64,000 bases of DNA. Origin: Pseudonocardia asaccharolytica DSM 44247 = NBRC 16224 (GTDB lineage Bacteria > Actinomycetota > Actinomycetes > Mycobacteriales > Pseudonocardiaceae). A program made the translations under genes and the position numbers. Below are positions 35,657 through 44,655 of this stretch, in pieces. The notes under the pieces are model-generated. The model had not been told where the DNA came from. It searched no databases and saw only the letters and a program-made list of their open reading frames with translations. The DNA lies in assembly GCF_000423625.1 (NCBI RefSeq), contig NZ_AUII01000001.1:1-64000 (forward strand), written 5' to 3'. Position 1 is the stretch's first letter. Each line of letters opens with the position of its first letter.

Positions 35657-37185
35657 GCTCGTTGGTGACCTTGCCGGTGCTGTTGCCGATCCTCGGCTCC
35701 GCGCTCACCGTGCTGGCCGGGCGGTCGGCCCGGGTGCAGCGGGTGATCGGCGTGGTCGTGCTCACCGCGGTGTCGGCGGTGGCGGTCGCGCTGCTCGCTG
35801 TGGCGGACCGGAGCGGACCCGTGGTCGCCGAGATGGGCGGCTGGCCAGCCCCGGTGGGGATCGTGCTCGTCGCCGACCGGCTCTCGGCGCTGCTGTTGCT
35901 CATCTCGACACTGGTGACGCTCGCGGTGCTGGTCTACGCGATCGACCAGCGCATCGCCGACTACGGCCGGGAAGCGGCCAGCACGACGTTCCATCCGGTC
36001 TTCCTGCTGCTGTCGGCCGGGGTCTCGCTGGCCTACCTGACCGGCGACCTGTTCAATCTCTTCGTCGCGTTCGAGATCATGCTGGCGGCGTCCTACGTGC
36101 TCATCACCCGGCGCACCAACGCGTCCCGCATCCGCTCCGGGATGACCTACGTGACGGTCAGCCTGACGTCGTCGCTGCTGTTCCTCACCATGATCGCGCT
36201 GATCTACGGGGCCACCGGAACGGTCAACATGGCCGATCTCGCCGGCCGCATCGGCGAGCTGCCCACCGGGCTGCAGACGGTACTGGGGTTGCTGACCCTG
36301 GTCGTGTTCGGGATCAAGGCCGCGATCGTGCCGCTGCATTTCTGGCTGCCCGACAGCTACCCCGACGCGCCCGCGCCGGTCACCGCGCTGTTCGCGGGAC
36401 TGCTGACCAAGGTGGGGATCTACGCGCTGCTGCGAACCCAGACGTTGATCTTCCCCGATGATCGGCCCTCGGTCGTGCTGCTCGTGCTCGCCGGGCTCAC
36501 GATGATCGTCGGCGCGCTCGGCGCCCTCGCCCAGGACGACCTGAACCGCCTGCTGTCGTTCCTGCTCGTCAGCCACATCGGGTTCATGCTGTTCGGGCTG
36601 GCGGTGTTCGACGCCGCCGCGGTCGCCGGAACCGCGCTCTACATCGTCCACCACATCACGGTGCAGGCTACGTTGTTCCTGGTCAGCGGACTGATCACGC
36701 GCCGGACCGGTACGGTGTCGATCGAGGCCATGGGTGGGCTCGCGCGGATGTCGCCGTGGCTGGCGGTGCTGTTCGCCGTCCCGGCGCTGACCCTGGCCGG
36801 CATCCCGCCGACATCGGGGTTCGTGGCCAAGCTCGCGCTGCTGCAGGCCGGGGCGGGCGCGGGGGCCGCCGCCACCCTGGCGGCCGGCGTCCTGATCGTC
36901 GCCAGCCTGCTCACCGTGTACGCGATGGCGCGGGTGTGGGTGCGCGTGTTCTGGGGCGCGGTCAGACCGCCCCTGCCCGATCCCGATCCCACCGACGAGC
37001 TCGTCGTCGGGACCGCGCGAACGGCGAAGCCGATGTACGTCGCGACCGGCGCGCTGGTGGGGGTCAGCATCGCGATCGCCGTCGCGGCCGGGCCGCTGTC
37101 CGCGATCACCGCGCGGGCCGGGCACGATCTGCTCGACCGCGGGCCGTACCGGACCGCGGTGCTCGACGTGGAGCCGCTGCGGTGA
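35653..37185 (+). CDS. mrpD: Mrp Na+/H+ antiporter subunit D
   Basis: 510 residues, NuoN/NuoM-like proton-channel subunit: FNLFVAFEIMLAASYVLI, VFGIKAAIVPLHFWLPDSYP with the key Lys, ALFAGLLTKVGIYALLR and LLSFLLVSHIGFMLFGL. About 14 membrane helices are expected. Forms the second antiporter-like core beside MrpA. GTG start overlaps the mrpC stop; its own stop overlaps mrpE (GTGA). Confidence 0.95.
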   Translation: MSSLVTLPVLLPILGSALTVLAGRSARVQRVIGVVVLTAVSAVAVALLAVADRSGPVVAEMGGWPAPVGIVLVADRLSALLLLISTLVTLAVLVYAIDQRIADYGREAASTTFHPVFLLLSAGVSLAYLTGDLFNLFVAFEIMLAASYVLITRRTNASRIRSGMTYVTVSLTSSLLFLTMIALIYGATGTVNMADLAGRIGELPTGLQTVLGLLTLVVFGIKAAIVPLHFWLPDSYPDAPAPVTALFAGLLTKVGIYALLRTQTLIFPDDRPSVVLLVLAGLTMIVGALGALAQDDLNRLLSFLLVSHIGFMLFGLAVFDAAAVAGTALYIVHHITVQATLFLVSGLITRRTGTVSIEAMGGLARMSPWLAVLFAVPALTLAGIPPTSGFVAKLALLQAGAGAGAAATLAAGVLIVASLLTVYAMARVWVRVFWGAVRPPLPDPDPTDELVVGTARTAKPMYVATGALVGVSIAIAVAAGPLSAITARAGHDLLDRGPYRTAVLDVEPLR

Positions 37186-37727
37186 GCACGGTGTGGCTCC
37201 GGCGTGTGCCGCAGGTGCTTCTCCTGACCGTGGTGTGGGTGCTGCTGTGGGGCACGGTGTCGGTGAAGATCGTGCTGGGCGGGCTGCTCGTCGGGGCCGC
37301 CGTCGCGTTCCTGTTCCCGTTGCCCGTGGAGAACCCGGCGATGCCGATCCGCCCGTGGCGGCTGCTGCAGCTCGCCGGCTATCTGCTCGCCGACCTGGTG
37401 ATCTCCGGTGTGCAGGTCAGCTGGGAGACGCTGCGCTACGGGTCGCGGGCGCGCGCGGGGATCGTCGCCGTGCCCCTGCTGTCGCGATCCGGGCGGGTGG
37501 TGACCGTCGTGGCGGGCGGGGTCGTGCTCACCCCGGGCAGCTACGTACTGCAGATCGATCAGCGCGGTGGCCTCGCCTACGTCTACAACCTGGGGCTGCG
37601 CAGCGCGGCAGACGCCGAGCGCGCCCGGCGGCAGGTGCTGAAGCTGCAGCTGCGGGTGATCGCCGCGTTGGGCAGCGCCGACGAGCTCGTCGCCTGTCAG
37701 CGAGCCCTCGACCGGAGCGGCCGATGA
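37182..37727 (+). CDS. mrpE: Mrp Na+/H+ antiporter subunit E
   Basis: 181 residues. N-terminal membrane helices (VLLLTVVWVLLWGTVSVKIVLGGLLVGAAVAFLF, WRLLQLAGYLLADLVISGVQV) and then a cytoplasmic beta domain with the family motif VLTPGSYVLQID, which is the MnhE TPGT-like motif. Operon position and 4-nt overlaps with mrpD and mrpF support the call. Confidence 0.93.
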   Translation: MSTVWLRRVPQVLLLTVVWVLLWGTVSVKIVLGGLLVGAAVAFLFPLPVENPAMPIRPWRLLQLAGYLLADLVISGVQVSWETLRYGSRARAGIVAVPLLSRSGRVVTVVAGGVVLTPGSYVLQIDQRGGLAYVYNLGLRSAADAERARRQVLKLQLRVIAALGSADELVACQRALDRSGR

Positions 37728-37990
37728 CCGCCGTCTTCGCCGTCGCGCTGGGCATGCTCTGCCTGGCCGCGCTGCTGACGCTCGTACGACTGCTGCGTGG
37801 GCCCGGCACCCTTGACCGGGTCGCGGCGCTGGACGTCCTGGTCATCCTCATCGTCGCCGCCACGGCGATCTACGTGGCGATCTACCGGGACGGCTCGAAT
37901 CTCCCGCTGCTGCTCGCGGTCGCGCTCGTCGGGTTCGTCGGGTCCGCCACGGCGGCGCGGCTGGTGGAACGGTGGGAGCGGCACCGATGA
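37724..37990 (+). CDS. mrpF: Mrp Na+/H+ antiporter subunit F
   Basis: 88 residues, three membrane helices (VALGMLCLAALLTLVRLLRG, LDVLVILIVAATAIYVAIY, LPLLLAVALVGFVGSATAARL) with the MrpF motif GPGTLDRVAALD. Start overlaps mrpE and stop overlaps mrpG (ATGA). Confidence 0.93.
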   Translation: MTAVFAVALGMLCLAALLTLVRLLRGPGTLDRVAALDVLVILIVAATAIYVAIYRDGSNLPLLLAVALVGFVGSATAARLVERWERHR

Positions 37991-38364
37991 GCGGGATCCT
38001 CGACGTCGTCTCGGCCGTGCTGCTGCTCGCCGGGGCGACCTCGTGCCTGCTCGGGGCGCTGGGGCTGCTGCGGCTGCCGGACCTGCCCGCCCGGTTGCAG
38101 GCGGGGACCAAACCGCAGACCCTCGGCGTGCTGCTCATCCTGCTCGGCACCGCCGTGCGCCTGGAGTTCGCCAGCGCGTCCACGTTGATCCTGGTGGTGC
38201 TGTTCCAGATGCTGACCTCGCCGGTGATCTCGCAGATCATCGGGCGTTCGGCTTATTCGACCGGCACCCTGCGCCGCGACGAGCTGGTCGTCGACGAGCT
38301 CGCGGAGCGGATGCGTGAGGACGGCGACGAGTCCGGTCCGCCAGCCGGTCCGCGGCCGTCCTAA
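37987..38364 (+). CDS. mrpG: Mrp Na+/H+ antiporter subunit G
   Basis: 125 residues. Three helices with the MrpG signature LGLLRLPDLPARLQAGTKPQTLG and LVVLFQMLTSPVISQIIGR, and a charged C-terminal tail of about 35 residues. Last gene of the operon. Its TAA stop (38362-38364) forms the first bases of the -10 element of the next gene. Confidence 0.93.
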   Translation: MSGILDVVSAVLLLAGATSCLLGALGLLRLPDLPARLQAGTKPQTLGVLLILLGTAVRLEFASASTLILVVLFQMLTSPVISQIIGRSAYSTGTLRRDELVVDELAERMREDGDESGPPAGPRPS

Positions 38365-38367
38365 GCT
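38362..38367 (+). promoter_or_regulatory. -10 element TAAGCT overlapping the mrpG stop, for a leaderless gamma-CA transcript
   Basis: TAAGCT is 6 nt before the GTG at 38374 with no ribosome site. The TAA is simultaneously the mrpG stop codon. Confidence 0.5.
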
Positions 38368-38373
38368 CGCCGC

Positions 38374-38898
38374 GTGCCCATCTACGCGCTCGGTGACGTC
38401 GAACCGGATATCCACCCCGACGCCTACGTCCACCCCGACGCCGTGGTCATCGGCGACGTGCGGCTCGGTCCGCAGGCCTCGGTATGGCCCACCGCCGTGC
38501 TGCGCGGGGACGACGGCTACATCCGGATCGGGGCCCGCACCAGCGTGCAGGACGGCACGATCGTGCACTGCACGCTCACCGAGCCGACGATCATCGGCGA
38601 CGACTGCACGGTTGGCCACAACGTCCACATCGAGGGCGCGACGATCGCCGACCGGTGCCTGATCTCGTCCGGCTCGATCGTGCTGAACGGCGCCGACATC
38701 GGTGCCGGCGCGGTCGTCGCGGCGGGCGCAGTGGTCTCGCCCGGGGCGCGGATCCCGGCGCGGGCGATGGCGCTGGGCGTCCCTGCCCGCATCCGGGAGG
38801 GCCACTCGGTGCCCGAGGGATACAGCCTTCCCGCGGTGGAGTCCTACATCCAGCGCGGCAAGCGGTTCCGCGCCGAGCTTCGGCTCGTGGAGGGCTGA
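38374..38898 (+). CDS. Gamma carbonic anhydrase family protein (left-handed beta-helix)
   Basis: 174 residues built of hexapeptide repeats (VVIGDV, VVAAGAVVSPGARI). Putative zinc ligands His65 (TIVHCT), His82 and His85 (VGHNVHIEG) match YrdA/PaaY-type proteins. May hydrate CO2 or bind an acyl-CoA thioester; activity cannot be decided from sequence. The GTG start is 9 nt after the mrpG stop. Confidence 0.9.
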   Translation: MPIYALGDVEPDIHPDAYVHPDAVVIGDVRLGPQASVWPTAVLRGDDGYIRIGARTSVQDGTIVHCTLTEPTIIGDDCTVGHNVHIEGATIADRCLISSGSIVLNGADIGAGAVVAAGAVVSPGARIPARAMALGVPARIREGHSVPEGYSLPAVESYIQRGKRFRAELRLVEG

Positions 38899-38901
38899 GT
38901 C

Positions 38902-39582
38902 GTGGCAGCACGGCCGCTGCACGAGGTCGTCGAGGCGGGATGGGCACGGGCGCTCGCGCCGGTGGCTCCCGTGGTCGCCGAGATGGGCGATTTCCTGCGC
39001 GCCGAGCTCGCCGCGGGCCGGCGCTACCTGCCGGCCGGGCCGAACGTGCTGCGCGCGTTCACCCAGCCCTTCGACGACGTCCGCGTGCTCATCGTCGGCC
39101 AGGACCCGTATCCCACGCCGGGGCATGCGGTCGGGCTGTCGTTCTCGGTCTCGCCCGGGACCCGGCCGCTGCCGCGCTCACTGGTCAACATCTTCCGCGA
39201 GTACAGCGAGGACCTCGGCCATCCGATGCCGTCGACGGGGGACCTGACCCCGTGGACCGAGCAGGGGGTGCTGCTGCTCAACAGGGTGCTGACGGTGGCA
39301 CCGGCGGCGCCGGGCTCGCATCGGAACAAGGGCTGGGAGGCCGTGACCGAGCAGGCCATCCGCGCGCTGGTCGCCCGGGACGCCGCGCCGCTGGTGGCGA
39401 TCCTGTGGGGCCGCGACGCGCGTAGCCTGGAGCCGCTGCTCGCGGACGTGCCGTGCATCTGCTCCGCGCATCCGAGCCCGATGTCGGCCGACCGGGGATT
39501 CTTCGGCTCGCGGCCGTTCAGCCGCGCCAACGGGCTGCTCGCCGAGCTCGGTGGCGAGCCGGTCGACTGGAAGCTGCCCTGA
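38902..39582 (+). CDS. ung: Uracil-DNA glycosylase, family 1
   Basis: 226 residues. Removes uracil from DNA. The water-activating motif [11 protein letters not shown] has Asp68; the C-terminal loop [17 protein letters not shown] carries the catalytic His and minor-groove intercalation residues. GTG start 3 nt after the gamma-CA stop. It sits next to rpmB, as in mycobacteria, and converges with it; palindrome copy 3 and a true terminator lie between. Confidence 0.97.
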   Translation: MAARPLHEVVEAGWARALAPVAPVVAEMGDFLRAELAAGRRYLPAGPNVLRAFTQPFDDVRVLIVGQDPYPTPGHAVGLSFSVSPGTRPLPRSLVNIFREYSEDLGHPMPSTGDLTPWTEQGVLLLNRVLTVAPAAPGSHRNKGWEAVTEQAIRALVARDAAPLVAILWGRDARSLEPLLADVPCICSAHPSPMSADRGFFGSRPFSRANGLLAELGGEPVDWKLP

Positions 39583-39630
39583 TCTCGTCGCGCCGCGGAT
39601 CCCGCGGTCGGGACGGAGCGGCAGCTCGGA

Positions 39631-39684
39631 CCCCCCTGTGAGTGCGTAACAGTGTTCTAACACTGTTACGCACTCACAGGGGGG
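39631..39684. repeat. Dispersed palindrome family, copy 3 (54 bp)
   Basis: 26-nt arms (39631-39656 and 39659-39684) are fully complementary around CT. The core arm is GTGAGTGCGTAACAGTGTT; the outer part CCCCCCT/AGGGGGG is unique to this copy. It lies 48 nt after the ung stop and before the rpmB terminator. The only copy not containing a stop codon used by a gene. Confidence 0.95.
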
Positions 39685-39692
39685 AGCCACCA

Positions 39693-39729
39693 GGAAAAGA
39701 AACGGGGCGGCCCCGGTGGGGCCGCCCCG
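39693..39729 (-). terminator. Intrinsic terminator of rpmB
   Basis: A perfect stem (arms CGGGGCGGCCCC and GGGGCCGCCCCG, loop 3 nt, 39703-39729) is followed on the minus strand by TTTCTTTTCC, a classical U-rich tail, 15 nt after the rpmB stop. It shows that this genome does use canonical terminators beside the palindrome family. Confidence 0.85.
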
Positions 39730-39744
39730 AACCAAGCCGCAGCG

Positions 39745-39936
39745 TCAGGCGCGCGCGACCTTGCCGGCCTTCAGACACGAGGTGCACACGTTGAGGCGGC
39801 GGCGGTTGCCACCGTCCTGGCGCGCGCGCACGGTCTGGATGTTCGGGTTCCAGCGGCGGTGGGTGCGGCGGTGCGAGTGCGAGACGGACATGCCGAAGCC
39901 CGGACCCTTACCGCAGACGTCACAGACGGCAGCCAC
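39745..39936 (-). CDS. rpmB: 50S ribosomal protein L28
   Basis: 63 residues ([15 protein letters not shown] ... [13 protein letters not shown] ... [13 protein letters not shown]). Two Cys pairs (Cys5/Cys8, Cys51/Cys54) make this the zinc-binding C+ form. Start GTG 39936 is preceded by GGAG at 8 nt; an in-frame GTG at 39945 would add MTD but is less well placed. Terminated by the adjacent T-tailed hairpin. Confidence 0.96.
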   Translation of the reverse strand: MAAVCDVCGKGPGFGMSVSHSHRRTHRRWNPNIQTVRARQDGGNRRRLNVCTSCLKAGKVARA

Positions 39937-40046
39937 GTCGGTCACTCCTAGCGGGTAGACGAGCAGTGCTCAGGCAGGGTTTGGGCCCTGGCCAGTGAGC
40001 TCAAGGGTACCGAGCGCGTCCGGCACCCCGAACACCGCCCGGTCGC

Positions 40047-40052
40047 TACCCT
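40047..40052 (+). promoter_or_regulatory. -10 element TACCCT for the DAK2-domain gene (likely leaderless)
   Basis: TACCCT ends 8 nt before the GTG at 40061 with no ribosome site between, the same spacing as upstream of ddl. Confidence 0.55.
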
Positions 40053-40060
40053 CTCGCGGT

Positions 40061-41719
40061 GTGGCCCGGATCATCGACACCGCCGTGATCACCCGATGGA
40101 CGGCGGCCTCGATGGCGGCTCTGGAGCAGCGGTGCGCCGAGATCGACCGGATCAACGTCTTCCCGGTCGCCGACCGGGACACCGGCACGAACATGCTGCT
40201 CACCCTGCGCGCCGCCAGCGACGAGCTGCACCGTGGGCTGCGCGCCGACGAGTCGGCGCCGTCCTGTGCGGCGGCCGCCGCCGCCCTGGCCCAGGGCGCG
40301 CTGGTCGGTGCGCGCGGGAACTCCGGGGTGATCCTCTCGCAGGTGCTGCGCGGGTTGTCCGAGGCGATCACCGAGGCCGCAGGCCCGGTCGGCGGGACGG
40401 CGCTGCACGCGGGGCTGGAGCGGGCCAGGCGGCTGGCCACAGCGGCGGTCGCGCAGCCCCGGGAGGGGACGATCCTGTCCGTGCTGGCCGAGGCCGCGCG
40501 GGCCGCGGCGAGCACCGGGTCGGGGTCGGTGGAGGAGGTCGCGGTCGCTGCTGCCGAGGCCGCCGCCGTGGCGTTGCGCGCCACCACGGCACAGCTTCCC
40601 GACCTGGCCAAGGCCGATGTCGTCGACGCGGGCGGGTTGGGGCTGCTGGTGCTGCTCGACGCGCTCGTCGAGGTGCTCACCGGCCGTCCGAGCTCGACCC
40701 GGCCGGTCCGGCCCGTGGCCGCCGGTGCGGGCGGTCCGGTCCGGTGCCGCGAGGCGCTGCTGATCGAGCGGGAGAGCGGCTCGACGGAGTTCGACTACGA
40801 GGTGATGTATCTGCTCGACGGCAGCGATGACGGTCGGATGGCCGCGCTGCGCGGCGAGCTCGAGCGGGTCGGGGACTCGGTGGCGGTGGTCGGGGACGGC
40901 ACCCCCGGCGGCGCCGGTCTGTGGAACGTGCACGTGCACTGCACCGATATCGGCGCGGCGCTGGAGGCGGGCATCGCCGCGGGACGGCCGCACCGGATCA
41001 CCGTGCTGCGGTTCGCCGATCAGATGGAGGCCGCGTCCCCGGCAAGGCGATTCGTGCGTGAGCGCGCCGTGCTGATGGCGGTGGCCGCCCCGCAGGCGGC
41101 GGAGCTGGCCCGCGAGGCCGGCGCCGATGTACTCGAGTTCACCGCGGGCCTGCCTCCCGACGAGGACGAGATCACGGTCGCGCTGGCCGGGACCAGGGCG
41201 CGGCACGTCGCGCTGCTGCCCGGCGACGCCGGCCTCACCGCGACCGCCGAGCGCGCCGCCGCCGAGGCCCGCCGCACCGGCCAGGAGGTCGTGGTGGTGC
41301 GGTCGTCGTCGGCGCTGCAGGGGCTGTCGGCGCTGGCCGTGCACGATCCCGCACGACATGCGGGCGACGACGTCGCCGCGATGGCCGAGGCCGCGGCGGC
41401 CACCCGCACCGGTGGGCTGCTGGTGGCCGAGTCCGAGGCGCTGACCTGGGTGGGTCGCTGCCAGCCGGGGGAGGTGCTGGGCCTGTCCGACGGGGAGGTG
41501 GTGCTCATCGCCCCCGATCTGGCTGTCGGTGCGCTGTGGTTGGCTCATCGCATGCTGGCACCCGGCGGCGAGCTCGTCACCGCCCTGCTGGGGGCCGACG
41601 CCGATGACGAGCTCGGCGAGCGGCTGGCCGAGGACCTGCGGCGCACCCACCCGGAGGTCGACGTGCTCGTCTATCGGGGTGGCCAGACCGACTACCCGCT
41701 CATGCTGGGGGTGGAGTGA
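40061..41719 (+). CDS. DAK2-domain protein (FakA/YloV-like kinase)
   Basis: 552 residues. An N-terminal DAK2 (DhaL-like) ATP-binding domain (VFPVADRDTGTNMLLTL, ALVGARGNSGVILSQVLRG, PLNV-type Asp motif as DVVDAGGLGLLVLLDA) is followed by the C-terminal DAK1_2/FakA domain (EVMYLLDG ... HVHCTDIGAALEAG). In firmicutes such proteins phosphorylate fatty acids with FakB; no DegV/FakB gene is seen here. Position between rpmB and recG is conserved in actinobacteria (Rv2974c). Its stop overlaps the recG start (GTGA). Confidence 0.88.
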   Translation: MARIIDTAVITRWTAASMAALEQRCAEIDRINVFPVADRDTGTNMLLTLRAASDELHRGLRADESAPSCAAAAAALAQGALVGARGNSGVILSQVLRGLSEAITEAAGPVGGTALHAGLERARRLATAAVAQPREGTILSVLAEAARAAASTGSGSVEEVAVAAAEAAAVALRATTAQLPDLAKADVVDAGGLGLLVLLDALVEVLTGRPSSTRPVRPVAAGAGGPVRCREALLIERESGSTEFDYEVMYLLDGSDDGRMAALRGELERVGDSVAVVGDGTPGGAGLWNVHVHCTDIGAALEAGIAAGRPHRITVLRFADQMEAASPARRFVRERAVLMAVAAPQAAELAREAGADVLEFTAGLPPDEDEITVALAGTRARHVALLPGDAGLTATAERAAAEARRTGQEVVVVRSSSALQGLSALAVHDPARHAGDDVAAMAEAAAATRTGGLLVAESEALTWVGRCQPGEVLGLSDGEVVLIAPDLAVGALWLAHRMLAPGGELVTALLGADADDELGERLAEDLRRTHPEVDVLVYRGGQTDYPLMLGVE

Positions 41720-43923
41720 GTATCGATCTCGACACGTCGCTGCGAGACGTCCTCGGGAAGGCGTCGGCCGCCGGGCTGGCGAACAAGCTCGACCTGCACA
41801 CCGTCGGCGATCTGGTGCGCCACTATCCGCGCCGCTACGTTTCCCGTGACGCGCTCACGCCCATCGCCGAGCTCACGGTCGGCGAGCACGCCACCTTGGT
41901 TGCCCGGGTGGAGAAGGCGACCGTGCGGCCCATGCGCAACCGGCCGGGCAAGCTGATGACCGTCGTCATCCGCGACGATCACGGTGGCAGGCTGAGCTGC
42001 ACGTTCTTCAACCCGCAGAAGTTGGCGCATCTGATCACGCCGGGGCGGCGGGCTCTGTTCGCCGGCAAGGTCTCGAGATTTCGCGAGGAGCTGCAGCTCA
42101 CCCATCCCGAGTTCGATCCCCTCGACGAGGGCGAGGACGTCCGGCCGTTCGTGTCGGTCTACCCGGCCGCCGTCAAGTTCGGGTCCGAGGTCGTCGCCCG
42201 CTGCGTCCGACACGTGCTCGACCTGCTCGATGACCCGACCGACCCGCTGCCCGCCTACATCCGGCGCGCCGAGCGGCTGCCGGAGCTGGGCCGGGCGCTG
42301 CGCCGGATCCACGTGCCCGAGACCGAGGCCGACTACCGCGCCGCCCGGGCCCGGCTGATCTGGGACGAGGCGCTGGGGGTGCAGCTGGCGCTCGCGCTGC
42401 GCCGCCAGCAGTCCCTGGAGCGGCCCGCGGTGGCCTGCCCGCCCAAGCCCGCCGGCCTGCTCGACGGGTTCGATGCCGCGCTGCCGTTCACGCTCACCGA
42501 GGGCCAGCGCGAGGTCGGTGCCGAGATCGCCGCCGATCTCGCCCGCGAGCTGCCGATGAACCGCCTCGTGCAGGGCGATGTGGGCGCCGGCAAGACCGTC
42601 GTCGCCCTGCGGGCGATGCTGCAGGTCGTCGACGGTGGGCGGCAGGCCGCGATGCTCGCGCCCACAGAGGTGCTCGCCGCGCAGCACGCCCGCTCGCTAC
42701 GCACGCTGCTGGGCCCGTTCGGCCGGGCCGGCGAGCTCGGCTCGGCCGAACGGGCCACCCGCGTCACGTTGCTGACCGGGTCCCTCTCCACGGCCGCGCG
42801 GCGCCAGGCGCTGCTCGACGCGCAGTCCGGTGCGGCGGGCATCGTGGTCGGGACGCACGCGCTGATCCAGGACCGGGTCGAGTTCGCCGATCTCGGGCTC
42901 GTCGTCGTCGACGAGCAGCACCGGTTCGGGGTCGAGCAGCGCGACGTCCTGCGCGGCCGGGGAGAGCGCACCCCGCATCTGCTGGTCATGACCGCGACCC
43001 CGATCCCCCGCACCGTCGCGATGACCGTCTACGGCGACCTGGAGGTCTCCGCACTGCGCGAGCTGCCCCGCGGCCGATCGCCGATCAGCACGACGGTTGT
43101 TCCGGCGGGGGAGAAGCCGGCCTGGCTGCAGCGGGTGTGGCGGCGGATCCACGAGGAGGTCGAGGCCGGCCATCAGGCCTACATCGTGTGCCCCCGGGTC
43201 GGCGGGGACGCCACGAAGCGGGGCGGCGCCCCGGAGGACGAGGACGCCGAGCTGATCGACCTCGCCGATCCGGACATCGGCGCCGAGGCCGACGACGGCG
43301 CGGCGCGCCGTCCCCCGCTCGCGGTGCTCGACGTCGCGCCCGGGCTGGCCGAGGGACCGCTGGCCGGGCTGCGACTGGGCGTCCTGCACGGGAAGCTGCC
43401 GCCTGAGGAGAAGGACGCCGTGATGCGGTCCTTCGATGCGGGTGAGCTCGACGTGCTGGTGGCCACGACGGTGATCGAGGTCGGCGTCGACGTGCCGAAC
43501 GCCACCGGCATGGTTATCCTCGACGCGGATCGGTTCGGGCTGTCCCAGCTGCACCAGCTGCGGGGCCGGGTGGGTCGTGGTTCGGCGCCCGGGGTGTGCC
43601 TGCTGGTGACCGACGCCCCGGCGGGTACCCGCGCCCGGGAGCGGCTCGCCGCGGTCGCCGGCACCAGCGACGGCTTCGAGCTCGCTCGGCTCGACCTGGA
43701 GCTGCGCCGGGAGGGCGATGTGCTCGGCGCGATGCAGGCGGGCCGGCGGTCCGGACTGCGGCTGCTGTCGCTGCTGCGCCACGAGGAGATCATCTCGACC
43801 GCGCGCGGGTATGCGACGGACCTCGTCGCGGGGGATCCGGGGCTGGCCGGGCATCCCGCCCTGCGGGAGCTGGTCGACGAGATCGTCGGCGAGGGCCAGG
43901 CGGAGTACCTGTCCAAGGTCTGA
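41716..43923 (+). CDS. recG: ATP-dependent DNA helicase RecG
   Basis: 735 residues. Wedge/OB domain at the N-terminus (VGDLVRHYPRRYVSRD), then SF2 helicase domains: Walker A GDVGAGKTVVALRA near 288-301, VLAAQHA, DEQH box (VVVDEQHRFGVEQRD) near 398, MTATPIPRT, and motif VI (QLRGRVGRG). Remodels stalled forks and branched DNA. The middle contains an acidic insertion (about 490-530) typical of actinobacterial RecG. Translationally coupled to the DAK2 gene. Confidence 0.96.
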   Translation: MSIDLDTSLRDVLGKASAAGLANKLDLHTVGDLVRHYPRRYVSRDALTPIAELTVGEHATLVARVEKATVRPMRNRPGKLMTVVIRDDHGGRLSCTFFNPQKLAHLITPGRRALFAGKVSRFREELQLTHPEFDPLDEGEDVRPFVSVYPAAVKFGSEVVARCVRHVLDLLDDPTDPLPAYIRRAERLPELGRALRRIHVPETEADYRAARARLIWDEALGVQLALALRRQQSLERPAVACPPKPAGLLDGFDAALPFTLTEGQREVGAEIAADLARELPMNRLVQGDVGAGKTVVALRAMLQVVDGGRQAAMLAPTEVLAAQHARSLRTLLGPFGRAGELGSAERATRVTLLTGSLSTAARRQALLDAQSGAAGIVVGTHALIQDRVEFADLGLVVVDEQHRFGVEQRDVLRGRGERTPHLLVMTATPIPRTVAMTVYGDLEVSALRELPRGRSPISTTVVPAGEKPAWLQRVWRRIHEEVEAGHQAYIVCPRVGGDATKRGGAPEDEDAELIDLADPDIGAEADDGAARRPPLAVLDVAPGLAEGPLAGLRLGVLHGKLPPEEKDAVMRSFDAGELDVLVATTVIEVGVDVPNATGMVILDADRFGLSQLHQLRGRVGRGSAPGVCLLVTDAPAGTRARERLAAVAGTSDGFELARLDLELRREGDVLGAMQAGRRSGLRLLSLLRHEEIISTARGYATDLVAGDPGLAGHPALRELVDEIVGEGQAEYLSKV

Positions 43924-43955
43924 CTCGCGAATCGGGGTATTTCCGAGCGCGAGTC
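43922..43955 (+). terminator. Hairpin at the recG stop, possible terminator
   Basis: Arms GACTCGCG and CGCGAGTC (43922-43929 and 43948-43955), with an inner TCGG/CCGA pair, fold from the recG stop codon itself. No strong T-tract follows (only GATTCTCG), so efficiency is uncertain. Confidence 0.5.
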
Positions 43956-43985
43956 GCGGGATTCTCGTGCTCCGGTGTCCTGTCT

Positions 43986-44016
43986 CCCACGGTCCGGGCG
44001 TCGTGCGAACCGTGGG
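43986..44016. repeat. Inverted repeat in the recG to GST-remnant gap
   Basis: Arms CCCACGGT and ACCGTGGG (43986-43993 and 44009-44016) around a 15-nt loop. The stretch 43956-44150 otherwise contains no recognisable gene. Confidence 0.5.
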
Positions 44017-44149
44017 TCTTCCCGGTACGTACGGCCCGCGGCGGTACTCGGTCGCGATGCCGACGGGATCCGGCGCCTGCCGGAGGATCTGGCGGCGCAT
44101 CGTTCGCCGGGCAGGTTTGTAGATCACCGGCCACCCGGATCCGCCACGC

Positions 44150-44640
44150 GCGCCGCTCGGCGTCCAGGAGCGGATCACCGCCGACGGCATCTCACCCTGG
44201 CCCGTCGTGGCGGGATGCTACCGGCTCGTTGTCGCCCGTGCCTGCCTGTGGGCAAACCGGATCGTGATCGCCCGCCGGCTGCTCGGGCTCGAGGGCGCGA
44301 TCTCCATGGGCATCGCCGGGCCGCTGCACGACGACCGCAGCCGGCGCTTCCACAACGACCCCGACAACCGCGATCCCGTGCTGGGCATCGAGTATCAGCG
44401 CGAGGCCTACGAGAAGACCGTGCCCGGCTACGACAAGGGCGTCACGGTGCCGGCGGTGATCGAGATCGCCAGCGGCAAGGTCGTCACCAACGCCTACGAG
44501 GAACTCGAGTTCGACGTGCACCACGAAGTCGATCGCGGCCTCGCCCGTGTCTGCATCCCAACGGCGCACTACGGGGTTCGTACACCGTGGCCTATACGGC
44601 GAAGGCCTGCGACGAGCTGTACGCCACCCTCGGCCGAGCG
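44150..44640 (+). pseudogene. Remnant of glutathionyl-hydroquinone reductase (ECM4/YqjG-type GST)
   Basis: One frame reads VQERITADGISPWPV, then CYRLVVARACLWANRIVIARRLLGLE, GAISMGIAGPLHDDRS, DPVLGIEYQREAY and VTVPAVIEIASGKVVTN, the N-terminal thioredoxin-like domain of Xi-class GSTs. The catalytic Cys is present but the conserved CPWA reads CLWA. Homology to the helical domain (TVAYTAKACDELYATLGRA) continues in a different frame after about 44570 and then stops; roughly the C-terminal half of the enzyme is missing and there is no credible start. The remnant is a frameshifted, truncated gene. Confidence 0.75.
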
Positions 44641-44655
44641 GCGCAGGATGACCGA

